Source: Chromera velia (taxonomy: Eukaryota > Sar > Chromeraceae). Taken from it: a stretch of DNA of 64,000 bases. The notes under the pieces were generated by a model, which searched no databases, was not told where the DNA came from, and worked only from the letters and a program-made list of their open reading frames with translations. Made by a program: the position numbers and the translations under genes. Below, piece after piece: positions 23,479-33,909 of the stretch. The stretch spans positions 19,921 to 83,920 of the forward strand of contig JAHBMJ010004063.1 in the NCBI GenBank assembly GCA_018398765.1, in the 5' to 3' direction. The first letter of the stretch is position 1; each line of letters starts with the position of its first letter.

Positions 23479-23864
23479 CATCTGAATCAAGAAATTAAAA
23501 AACAAAACCTGCGGGAGCATATATGCCTGCCTGACCCGATCAAATCGCTGCACAGAGGGCACGGGAAGTCGTCTGAGTGGTTGGACGTTGTTGCGCATGC
23601 AGGAACAGGCACAGCTACTGCAGAGGGAGCAGGGGAAGACGACGACCCTCCCTCTCCCGCAGCGCTTCCTTCTCCGGTCAGCTGCATCTCTTTCTGCTTC
23701 TGCTCTTCTTGTGCAGCTGCCAGACACGAGGAGCAGATCTGATGGGTGCACAGGAGAGGAACCGGATCTCTCAAAGGTCCCCAGCACCGTCCGCACTCAA
23801 AACGCTCTCGAGACCGCGGCTGTCCCGTCAGTTGGGAAGCGGCCTCGTCGGCAATCGCATCCAT
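19560..23864 (-). CDS. Large RING-finger protein, putative E3 ubiquitin ligase
   Basis: Three exons: 23864-23509, 23443-22720 and 22424-19560 (TGA), about 1314 residues, all phases consistent. The first exon encodes a C3HC4-type RING: CGRCWGPLRDPVPLLC, then THQICSSCL, and after a 45-residue low-complexity insert, CPLC. The long loop between the Cys pairs is unusual. A RING binds a ubiquitin-charged E2, so an E3 role is inferred. The second exon is acidic and Trp-containing (EPWEAWGDEPEEVAESAE). The third is almost entirely Ser/Pro/Gly low complexity with poly-Gln and poly-Ala. The first intron is only 65 nt and mostly a (CA)n repeat; the second has a GTGAGG donor and a CTTACAG acceptor. An alternative start 15 nt upstream (MQICLMDAIAD) is possible. 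An additional intron in the long third exon cannot be excluded. Confidence 0.7.
23446..23476. repeat. (CA)n microsatellite inside a 65-nt RING-gene intron
   Basis: About 15 dinucleotides that occupy nearly half of the intron and abut the acceptor CAG. Confidence 0.85.
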
Positions 23865-24044
23865 CAGACAGATCTGCATCCATATGCACAGGCAGGCAGG
23901 CAGGCAACAAGGAAGGAACGTACAGACAAAACTTCGAGACAAGCTTATAGGATGCGTCGGAAAGAAAAAATGGGCTGAGCAAAGAAAAGCAAATGTGATC
24001 CAAGGAGAAGCTGGCAGGGAGACAGACGCCCTGCTGACGAGGAT

Positions 24045-24142
24045 GGGAGAGATTCTTTCTGGAGACAGCCACAAGGACACCCCCCCCCTCCCAGGTAGAG
24101 ATTCTTTCTGGAGACTGCCACAAGGACACCCCCCCCNNNNNN
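24045..24142. repeat. Two tandem ~46-bp repeats ending in an assembly gap
   Basis: Two copies of GAGATTCTTTCTGGAGACxG followed by CCACAAGGACACCCCCCCC, then six N at 24137-24142. The gap sits in the repeat upstream of the RING gene, so copy number is unknown and the gap length is probably nominal. Confidence 0.85.
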
Positions 24143-24260
24143 CCCTCCCCACACACAATCTCAAGCACTCAAACGGAGGGGACTAATACGAATAGAGAGA
24201 GAAAAGAAATGCAACTCCAGGCGAGAATCGTGCAGCGATGATCCTCTCCACGCCCCCGAC

Positions 24261-25539
24261 TCATTTGTTTCTTTGGCCCGCTATCTCTTTCTCTCTCTTT
24301 CTCTCTCTCTCTCTGTGTGCGTGTGCGTGATGTTGTGTGTGTCTGTTCCTAGGGTGCCTCATCATCCGGGGACCGACCAGTTCCTGTACGTCCTTAGAAC
24401 TCCAGAATGACCGCTGGCTGAGGAATGCGGTCGGCGTGACCGTACCGCTAACTTCTCCGTGCCGCTTCGTCATTTTCCTCCTGCCAGGCACCATGAAAGA
24501 AGCGTACAGAGGATCGGACAAACCAGAAAGACGTCAAAGGAGAGTCGACGAGATGAGATACACAAGCAGGTTGCCAACTGTCTTGGCAGAGACACGCAAA
24601 GAGAGTCCGAATGGCATTTGCTTGGCAGAATTGTCACACAGATAATATTTTCGGAGTTTCAATCAGAATAGAGCCACGCTCGGGATGGGAGAGATTCGTC
24701 AACACCAGATTCAACCGAAATCGTGCAGCCCCCGCGGCTTCATCCGAGACCGCAGATTGGAAGTCAAAGTGGCCCCATTTGAATGTTTGTTCGCTGACTG
24801 ACTGACTGACTGGCTGGCTGACTGACCATTTCTTGATGATCTTCATGACCGCCAAAGAATTCCAGACAACAAAACTTCGGAGACGGTCGAGGCTCTGGGC
24901 AGTCTTCACGAACTCAAAAACGAAAGCACGGCCCTCCTGAGATTGGAAATTTTCCTGAAGATGCAACAGGACAGCCTCCAGAGAAACGGCAGACCTCTCT
25001 CCCGCCCTCTCTGTCTGCACATCCCCCCCCCTACTCTGTGCTTCTTCTGCCTTTCCGAAGGATGCTTGTCCATCTTCCCCTGAATGCGACTCCCGTCGCA
25101 CGCCTGACGAGAATGTATCCTTGCAAGTCTCCAGAGAAACGACGGTGGACTGTCTGAGTTCGTGCAGGACAGGCAGCAGCGCAGTCAACTGAGAGTGCAC
25201 GTGTCCGACTGCCACGATCAATTGCCGTCTCCAATCGACGAACGTTTCTTCGACACGGTCCAGTTCCTTCCAAAGTGCGGCCACAAAGGCTTTTTGCGCC
25301 TCCTCTACCGATGATGCGCTTTGCCTGCAGCCAGGAAAAGGGATTCAAGTGCACAAATCACGCACATCTTTTGATGGGGGCGGGAGGAACAAGTGGAAGT
25401 GACAAATTAAGACTGACGGTCCTTGCTTCTCCAGGTCTGCAATGTGGCGAATCCTTTTTTTCAGGGCCTTGTAGTTCACAAAATTCTTCCCGCGATTCCC
25501 ACGAGCCTCCTGCCGAATTGACTTTCCAAACTTCATCAC
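24261..25539 (-). CDS. Stand-alone SPX-domain protein
   Basis: Three exons, 25539-25418, 25324-24827 and 24480-24261 (TGA), give 279 residues; both introns start GTCAGT and the phases agree. The N-terminus MKFGKSI...NYKALKKRIRHI is the first SPX helix pair, AALWKELDRVEETFVDWRRQ is the second segment, and LDRLRSFVVWNSLAVMKIIK then KKWRKMTKRHG...FLSQRSFW is the conserved C-terminal helical bundle. In other eukaryotes SPX domains bind inositol pyrophosphates through a lysine cluster and report phosphate status; the YKALKK and KIIKK lysines fit that surface. There is no EXS, VTC or transporter domain attached, so it is probably a regulator. The last 30 residues (HAHAHRERERKREKE) are repeat-derived and the true stop might differ if a further intron exists. 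Confidence 0.82.
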
Positions 25540-26312
25540 GCCAAACTAGGCAGGCAGCTCTTGCGGCTTTTGTGAACAAGGGCAGATGGTGGCCATTCCA
25601 CCGGCCGTCAACGAAAAGTCAAAAGAGAGGAAAACACCCTGAACTTCCAATTGCTTCAATGTTGCAGCTTCAAGTCCACATGTAGCGACTGTCAAGCAGA
25701 AGGTGGCCCACTTAGACCTGAAGAAAGCAATATGGAAAGCTAGTCAGCGATAGTCAGCGTCTTGTAGTCAGCGTACCAATATGCATGATTGAATCAACGG
25801 AATGTGACAGATCGAGATGTGACGTGGAGCATCGCGGAGGTGCATGCTGTGCTGTACAGAAACCACTCCCGCCAGCGGGGGCCCGGCCCGTCTCCCAAAA
25901 AATAGCTGGCTCAGTCTGCCTAGCTTCATGACGCACGCATGCAAAGGCCGCGCTAAGTTTTTCCAAAGGCCCAAAGGGTCACAGCATGGTCACAGCAGCT
26001 GACACAGCTGTCATGCTGTCATGAGACTCACATGCTGAGTCTGACATGGGTCGCTCACATTCACTCATATTCACTCACTGATCTCACCACACCTCACAAC
26101 ATCTCACAACTTCTCACACTCCCCCCATGCAGTCGAAAAGCAATCAGACAAAGGCTCCCTCTACGGCTCCACGCGTGGCAGTCATCCATCGATCTCAGGA
26201 ATGATGCACTGAGGTCTTTTTTCATCAGTCTGTCTTCAGTTGTATCTCTCATGCCCTGGTCTACCCTGTAGGCTGCTCTTCGAGCGACCTCTGTGCACAG
26301 AGCGTGCAATAA
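25540..26312. other. Divergent intergenic region between SPX and CCCH genes
   Basis: About 770 bp between two genes transcribed away from each other, so it should hold both promoters. It contains short repeats (TAGTCAGCG three times near 25741-25770; CTCACA/ACTCA repeats near 26020-26120). No defined promoter motif was recognised. Confidence 0.5.
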
Positions 26313-28645
26313 ATGTCCGGTTCCACAGAGATGGAAGAGGAGGGGAAGGAGGGCCTGCTGAATGCAGGACAAACAGAAAGGGAAAGAGCCATATCCGAGC
26401 AGCAGCAACGTATCAAACGACAACAAGACGAGTACTACCGTCAACTCTATCACGCTCAACAGCTGATGCGCCAGGCGCAAGAAACCTCCAAACGCGCCTA
26501 CTTCTGTCAAATGCAAGCATCTGCCCTTGCTTTCCATGCGGCTCGCCTCCGTTTCTCCCAGGAGCAGCAATTCCTAAAACAACAACAGCTGTACCTGATG
26601 GAACAGCAGCAGGCTGAGGCCAGACTCACGCTCTCAAACCCCCATTCCCACCTCGCAATTCCCGAAACCACAGTCCCACCAGTCCCCCCAACTGAGAATA
26701 ACCTGGACAAAATATGGATTCGTGGATTTTTTGATGCTCTGTCTCAAGGGGGCCCGATGATGTGCGGACCGTCCAACGCAGTGATAGGACCCCCTCACGT
26801 CCCTTTCCCGACCATCCAAGGCACTCATCCACTTGCAATGCATGCACAGCAGCAGCAGCAAGAGAGGCTTCAGGTGTCTCAATCAGGTACCGATGGGGAG
26901 ATGAATCTCTTCTCTTCCGTTGTCGCTGATCGGTGCAGAGATGAGCAGTCGGTCCTGTATTGTGAGGAGAGTGGTACCGGACTGAGCTCCCTTTCCTCCG
27001 CATCCCCTCCATTCGTTCTACAAGAGGAGCACGCACGCTGTCTGACTGAGCCTCTCTCTGAGCAGGGTCGGAGCACTCCCACTCGCACCCCCTCCGTGAC
27101 ATCTCCCCCGCCTCCCCCGAATGCGCATCAGACCCTTTCCGCGTCCTCTCTTTCTGATTTGATGCAGCAACCAGAAGCAGAGCCGCTGTCTGAGAGTGGA
27201 TCTCTGTCTCTGTCTCTCTCTCAGTCGGGATCCTTCACTGTTGTCGCAGAAGACTTCCGTTTCTCCTTTTTGGACGGGGCGGGAGAAGAGAAGGAAGAAG
27301 ACGAGGGCGCAAAGAAGGAGGGGCGACGACCATACGGCTTTTCCCTCTCGGACAGCAACGACGGACCGGCAGCCCGTTTGGCTCGGCTCAGCCGACGGTG
27401 TCGGTTGAGTACGGCGGATCCCTGGGACATCTGTAGTGAAGGGGAAGGGGAAACTCTGACTGAAGAAGGAGATAAATCAATCTTCTTCTCTTTTCCCCCC
27501 CCGGGTCCCACAGACGGACCGCTCCTCCCGACCCCCAGTCCACTCCCATGGCCTCCTTTGCCTCCCAATCCATTCGCAGCGCCCCCTCTCGCAAACATGA
27601 TAGAGGACACTCACACGGATCTTCAGACGCATCAGGTGCTGCCATCAAATCCCTTCACGGCTTCTCGTCCCTCCACTCTCTGGTTGCAGAGTGGCGGAAT
27701 CCAACCGCCAACCGGGCTTCCTCCCGATCCCCCACAGGCCATCCCCTGCGGACAGCCGATCCCGCCTCCCCCCCCTCCACCCCCTCCCCCTCCAGGCACC
27801 CCCCCTGGCAAACCGACGGGGCTTCCTCCTCCGCCACCGGGCACCCTCCCCGCAAAACTGATAGGCCTTCCCCCTCCCCCGCCGGGTACACACCCCAAAC
27901 AGCTGATCGCACCTTCCCCACCCCCTGAACCCACCATCCCCTCTGGGCAGAATTCAGAAGAGATCTGTGCACAGTCAGGAGGGACAGGGAAGGGAAGGGA
28001 AGAGGCAGAGGGAACCGATGCCTCAGACTCTAGGCTTGTGCATGGGGGGGTTGAAGGGCAATCCGATGTGGCCGGAAAGAAAAAGGAGAGACAAAGCAGA
28101 AAGCAGAGCCAGGCACCAGCAGACGATGGCGGGATTTTGGTCCCCTTTTTCTCTTCGTCTGCGTCCTTTTTCAAGAGGACCGACTGGGGTGGTCGGGAGG
28201 CTTCTGCAATGATGCCTGCTGCTCAGCCTGCAGGTATCGCTGAAGAGGTCGCAGCAGCACTCACTCGAAGGATCTTCTGTGCCTCCTCCTCCTCAGATCT
28301 CCAAGGCAAGAAGAAGAAGAAGAAGGGCAAGGGCGGTGCTGTCAGTCACACCGATACCTCAGGACATCCCCATGTGCCTCCTCTGTCTGATGCGCCCCCC
28401 CCATGCAACGAGGCCTCCGGTGGCGGCGCTGCTTCAGGGACCCACACAGCAGAGACAGCAGCAGACCCAAAGAGAGCAGGAGACCCCACGGCTCATGGGG
28501 GTGCGTTTGTGTATCGGCCCACAATGATGAACGACCATGAGCTGAACATCTTCAGGACGAAGATCTGTGAGTTACTGTACGCCTGTGCATCAGTCTCTCT
28601 CTCTCTCTTTCTCTCTTTCTCCGCGCCCCCATCCTACACCCCTAG

Positions 28646-28697
<52 letters not shown>

Positions 28698-30860
28698 GTG
28701 AGTGAGTGAGTGAGTGTGCGTCGGTCTGTCTGTCTGTCTGCTTTTTTCGACGAGGCCTTGTAATTGTAGCTGACAATGCTCGCTGTCCGATCCGTCTTCT
28801 CACTTCCTGTTCGCCCCTCCTTTCCGCTTCCATACCTCTGTCTGGTCGATCGAAAGAATACTGCGTGTCTAGACTGCGTGGACGTGACACTTTGCACACA
28901 GCTATAGGTTGGTTGTTCCTGCATTCCTTGCAATGCCACGCATGCTACTGCATACACAAAAAGATGAAGTATATGTGAGAGCGCGTGTGTGCAGGTGACC
29001 GCTACCTGACCGCCAAGTGCGAATTTGGTGAAAGGTCAGTCCGTTTCCTTTCCTTTCGTTTCCTTTCCATGTGCGTTGGTTCACTCCGAATTTTTCTTGC
29101 AACGGGCGTCCGTCTGATGCTCATGCAAGGGAAGTGAAGGGAAAGGAGAGCGAATCAGCGCGTTACATGCTTTCATTTGCCCCAGATAGCTGGGAGTTCA
29201 TGGGCCTTGTATCCCATTCGTACCTTTTGCTTCTTTCAGTCAGTAACACGTCTTCATCTCTGGCAGTGCCTGCCAGCCAGTGGTAAAGTGCACCGCGGGC
29301 ATGACATTGTGCATATTTACGTTCATGTATGGGTGCAGGTGTCAGTTCTCTCACAATCCCAAGTGGGTGCGTCGCGCGCCGGTAAGCGTTCTTCTCTCTC
29401 TTTCCATCTGTCTATCTCTCTATCTACCTATCCATCTTTCCATCTTTCTATCTATTTTTCTTTTCTTCCTTTCTGCTTTTCTTCCTTCTTTCCTCCTCTC
29501 GCTTCCTTCACGACAGGCAGACACGAAGAAGAGATGGTCCGAAAGGAATAAAGCCGTCTTTCTTTCCATTTTCTACTTTCTCTTTCTTCACTCCTTTTCT
29601 CTGTGCTTTAATTTCCACAAGGAAACCAGGAAGCCAGTTGACGGTCCAATTGAACATGATGTCATTTGTCATGTTTTCCTTGCTGATGCAGTCTCGAAAT
29701 GCCTCTCTCAGAATGTTGAAAGGGGATCATCTCTTTCGTTGTCCTCTGAGATCATGCAGTGAAGAGAAGAGAGCGCATGCATGCGGTTTGCTTTCCACTG
29801 CAGTGATGAAATGACTGCCTGCTTTGTTGATGCGTGACTGCACGTATGTGTATGCAAATGTGTGAGTGGATGTTGTGAATCTGCTTTAATTGCAGATGGG
29901 CGACCGAAACGGAACAGGAACAAAAGGATTGTCAGTCGCTTCTCCCGCCGTCTCCCTTGTCATCCTTCCTTCTCAAAGCATTCATACCTTCGTGCCTTCC
30001 TTCCGGTTTACCTCTCTCATCTCACTTTTGGCATTCCAGTACTTCTTCTCGCTAATTTCTTTTCGTACACATCGGCATCTTATGATTGTATCACATGGAT
30101 GCAGGATGTATCGTCCAGAGCTGTGCCCGTTCGTCTTCAGTTTGGGGGAGGAGGGAGAAGCGAACCCCATGAGGCATTGCCCCAACCAGGCGGGATGCAC
30201 GATGGCCCACAGCAGAGAGGAACAGGTCTTCCATCCCCTCATGTACAAGCAGGTACGTAGACTACGTAACGTGCAATTCACTCGACTTACTTAAATCAGG
30301 GGTGTGTAGATAGTAGTACTGGAACTTCAAGGGCCTCTACCAACTAACAATCAGACTGGTGACGAGACTGTCCAGATTCGGCTGAAAAGACGAAACAACA
30401 GTCAATACAGACGCACATGCAGCGATGGAAATTGAGCGTGAAATCCGAGTCGGATAGCTCCATCTATTCATTCTTCCATCCATCCAGACTTCCATCCTCC
30501 CTCAATCAACCTCATGGCATTGTTCTCGTCGAGGCTGTTCTTCTTCTCTTCAGTGAGAGAGACTCAGTCTGCAGATTGGTCCTTTGAAGCATACAGTGCA
30601 TGCGAACCCACCCGCGTGTGGGGTGCGCTTAGGCAGCTGCAGCATTTAATTCAAGGGGAGATTGTCTCTGCATGTATCAGGGTCCATCAGGGTCCCCTCC
30701 GCCCCCCCCCGCGTGCAGAAAGAAAGCAATTGTCAATGCGAAAGGGTTGTAGTTCGACAGCTGCGCGTGCTGCCCGAGCTAGTGCACACCGCTCCCTTGC
30801 TTAGTAGACTGTGCTCCATATAGACCTCTTCAAACAGTACGTTCATTCCGCATTGCGTCT

Positions 30861-30894
<34 letters not shown>

Positions 30895-31535
30895 ACACAC
30901 TCACACACACACACTGACACACACCGCATGTGTACTTGCAGATTATCTGCCATCTCCCGCGAATCGAATCAACCTCGCGATGCATCCGGGGGGACTTCTG
31001 CCCTCTCGCACACGGGTATCTGGAGGTGTCTGGGAGGAATGTCTCGACCACACTGAAGCCAAAAGATGGGGTGGAGGAGGAAAAAGGGGGAGGGGAAAAG
31101 GGAAAACCTAGGGGGGAGAAGAGAGGGTCCCTTCCGTCCAGGTTGGGGGACCAGCCCCTCCACCTGGGTCTGCCCCTGGGTTGCAGTCTGAACAGGATGA
31201 AGACAGGTCACTGCTTTGGGACGGACGTTGGGTGTCCTTGTGACCTCCTCCTTTCCTCTGTGCCGGCTTCACATCATCAGCCTGTTGAGGGAGTCTCAGA
31301 GAGAGACGGTGAGCAGATCATGACGGAGGCACAGAGACTGACCCTCCCGCGGCTCTACGAAGTGGAGGAGTCGGCTGACGACGAAGCGCGCAGAAAGTGG
31401 GAAGAGAAGAGGAGAATAGGCCGCGAGGCCTCTGAGAGGAACAGGCTGAACATGGCCACCCGCCCTCAGGGAGAGAAGTTTCTTCTCTGCACGGCCGCGC
31501 GGATTCCAGTGCAGAGAAAGAAGAAAGATACCTGA
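26313..31535 (+). CDS. Triple CCCH zinc-finger protein (putative RNA-binding)
   Basis: Six exons: 26313-28566, 28995-29034, 29339-29381, 29896-29930, 30105-30252 and 30942-31535, about 1037 residues, TGA stop. Every junction keeps phase. The first finger spans exons 1-3: FRTKICDRYLTAKCEFGERC then QFSH (C-x7-C-x5-C-x3-H). The second is YRPELCP...RHCPNQAGCTMAH (C-x17-C-x5-C-x3-H). The third is IICHLPRIESTSRCIRGDFC then PLAH (C-x10-C-x5-C-x3-H). The link VFHPLMYKQ between fingers two and three resembles the YHP-x-YKT link of Unkempt-like and plant tandem CCCH proteins, which bind mRNA. The N-terminal 120 residues form a Gln/Glu-rich coiled coil; a Pro-rich stretch with ten consecutive prolines follows. 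The 35-nt fourth exon (MGDRNGTGTKG) is needed to restore phase. Introns carry (GT)n, (CT)n and (CA)n tracts. Confidence 0.85.
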
Positions 31536-33909
31536 GACCGAACGGTACAGGCCGTGTGTCCATCAATAACCTCCCTCCATGCATCCCCACACTTGTCCGT
31601 CTGTCTGTTTCTCTAATTCTCCCAGCATGCCATCACTGTCCCTCCCTCCCCTGTTGCCTGCCTGTCAGTGGCCCTTCGAGGGCTCCGATTCTGTCTGTCT
31701 GTCTGTCTGTCTGTTGCATGCATCTCTCTGGCTGGTAACGGTTTCGTTGTGGGGGGAGTGGAAGGAAAAAGAAGGAAGGGGGGCTGTGGGCAGCTGCCTT
31801 TCTCTCTCTGTTTGAGTTGTGGCGGGGGGGACTGGAAGAAAAGGGGACGGAAGGGGAGGGGAGGGGCTCGGAGGCTTGCGGCGAAGACCTTGCCCTCCTG
31901 AGATTTCCTTCCTGTCTTCCATTCAGTGCCTGACTGATTGAGAGGATCAACGTGGAAGAAATGGAGCTCAAGGGAATGACATCCCGTCGCAGAGAGATGC
32001 ATAGAAGACCGGCCACAGCTCTATGTTGGAGCCAGAACAGTGGCAATACTCTTCTGTTTTTTCATTCTTCGTAACCTGTGAAAATGAATCAAAAAATGAA
32101 TGAACGAAAGAAAAAGTAGGTGACTCTCTTCCTTCGGCCATTTGAAGGAGCAGACGGAAGAGCAACAAAATAAATAAATGGATGAATGGATGGATGGATG
32201 AATGCGTGCTTGAAGGGGTTTGTCAACAAAAAAAAAGAATGAACATACACATTTTTTGGTCAGCCATGCAAGAGAATGAGGGCATATTTTGAGTGGGTGA
32301 TGGGAGGGTTGATCGATCTTGGTCGGGGTCGATCGAACAAAGCCATTGATTCCTCCTGTGAGATTGTCTGCTCGAGCAGAGGACTCGGGAAGGCGACACA
32401 CCATTTCTCTAATGTATGCATGCTGAGGAAGACAGAAGGGAAGATCGGCTTGATAGAGCACGGCAAGCTGACGAGAATGGAAGGGGATAGTTGGATGGAC
32501 GGATCCATGCGTGAGTGCGGGTGTAAAGAGCCGACATCATTCCTTCACGAACGAGCGAGACAGCACTTTTTTTTCTCAGATCAGAGCAAAGACGCAGAAG
32601 CGTACAGGCCAGCGAAGACAATTTTTGTGCGTGAATGCTCAACAGCACAAACAATCACCGAGAAGCACTTATAGAGATCAAGAGATCAAAGGGATGCAAA
32701 TCAATATTGAAATTTTGTTTGTGCCTGGTCTTTGAAGTTGACGCTGAGCGACGCTGAGTCACAGTTCACCTGGCAACTTTGAATGGATGCGAGCGTGTTG
32801 GCTTGTTGCCCTTATCTTGTCCCTCTGGGTTAAATGTTTCTGACACTCAAGCAGGTCAAGCTGGATTCCGCAAGCTCAAAGGCTAAGTCTGTACACGCAC
32901 ATGCACTTTGTTTCTCTTTTACATGGACATGTTCACGTACCACGGTAACAGGCTCTGACCGTGTCGATGGATGAAGTCTGACCTAGAGTCTGACGGCTGT
33001 GGCCATATTTCAAGACAACATTTTTCTTCAATTGAACGCATCATACATAGGCAAATCTATAGCATTTTCTATAACACTTTTTCATAATTAAATTAAAAAC
33101 AAGGTAAAGTAAGTGAAATGCTGTTACAAACAATCGAACTGCCCCGTATACCTTACCGCGAAACATTAAACATATAATAATTCCAATGATTCCATTAATG
33201 AAATTAAATTAATTATTGGTCGATCACGATAGCGTATGATGATGATAATTTATTTTATTTTTTGAATCATTAATTATAAAATTTTAAGGAATCTAGTAAG
33301 GAATAAATATGCGTGGAATCTCTACATGTATAGTTGTACATGTGTAAGCTGACGTCCGATCTAGCGTCCGATAGTGGGTCGCGGGCAGAACGGCGATAAC
33401 TAGTGCTACAGATCGAGTCTAGAGCACCAGTAAATCACTTATCACTTAACCCGGAACGTTAATGCTATCCTATGTTATAACATTCATTAAAAGAACTTTT
33501 CATTTAATGTTTGCTAGTTCAATAAAAAAAATTAGAATAAAGCTCAAATTTGACTTTAACTTCCAATGAAAAGTCATCGAAAACTAAAATTAAAACTTAA
33601 TTGCTCTATAGCTTCATTGTCTGGACGCTCACTGCAATCGAGCTGATAAATACACATGTATCATTGTATCTAGACATGTATGCGAATAGCGATGGCGCGT
33701 ACGTTATACTCAAAGTCCTACTCATAGTTATGCATAATCAGTATAATCCTAGGTATAGTCCCGATCTCACTATTTGAGCTGGGCCCTGAGCTGGTTCTTG
33801 CTCACTACCAATAGGTATCCGAGTATCGTATCTTGTATTTGTACACGTAAGCCGGCTCGAACTGGGGCTGGGGCGCTTTGACACATGTTAATGCTTTGGT
33901 TCCGATTCC
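31536..33909. other. Convergent intergenic region with an A/T-rich island
   Basis: Lies between the ends of the CCCH gene (+) and the metacaspase gene (-). It contains (CTGT)n near 31690-31715, (GATG)n near 32180-32200 and, from about 33000 to 33760, an A/T-rich island with sharply different composition. No coding region, RNA gene or transposon motif was recognised. Confidence 0.5.

Noticed and set aside
29862-30260. Alternative frame DVSSRAVPVRLQF through the second CCCH finger
   Set aside because: Loses the zinc ligands; the frame with YRPELCP...CPNQAGCTMAH is restored by the 35-nt exon at 29896-29930.
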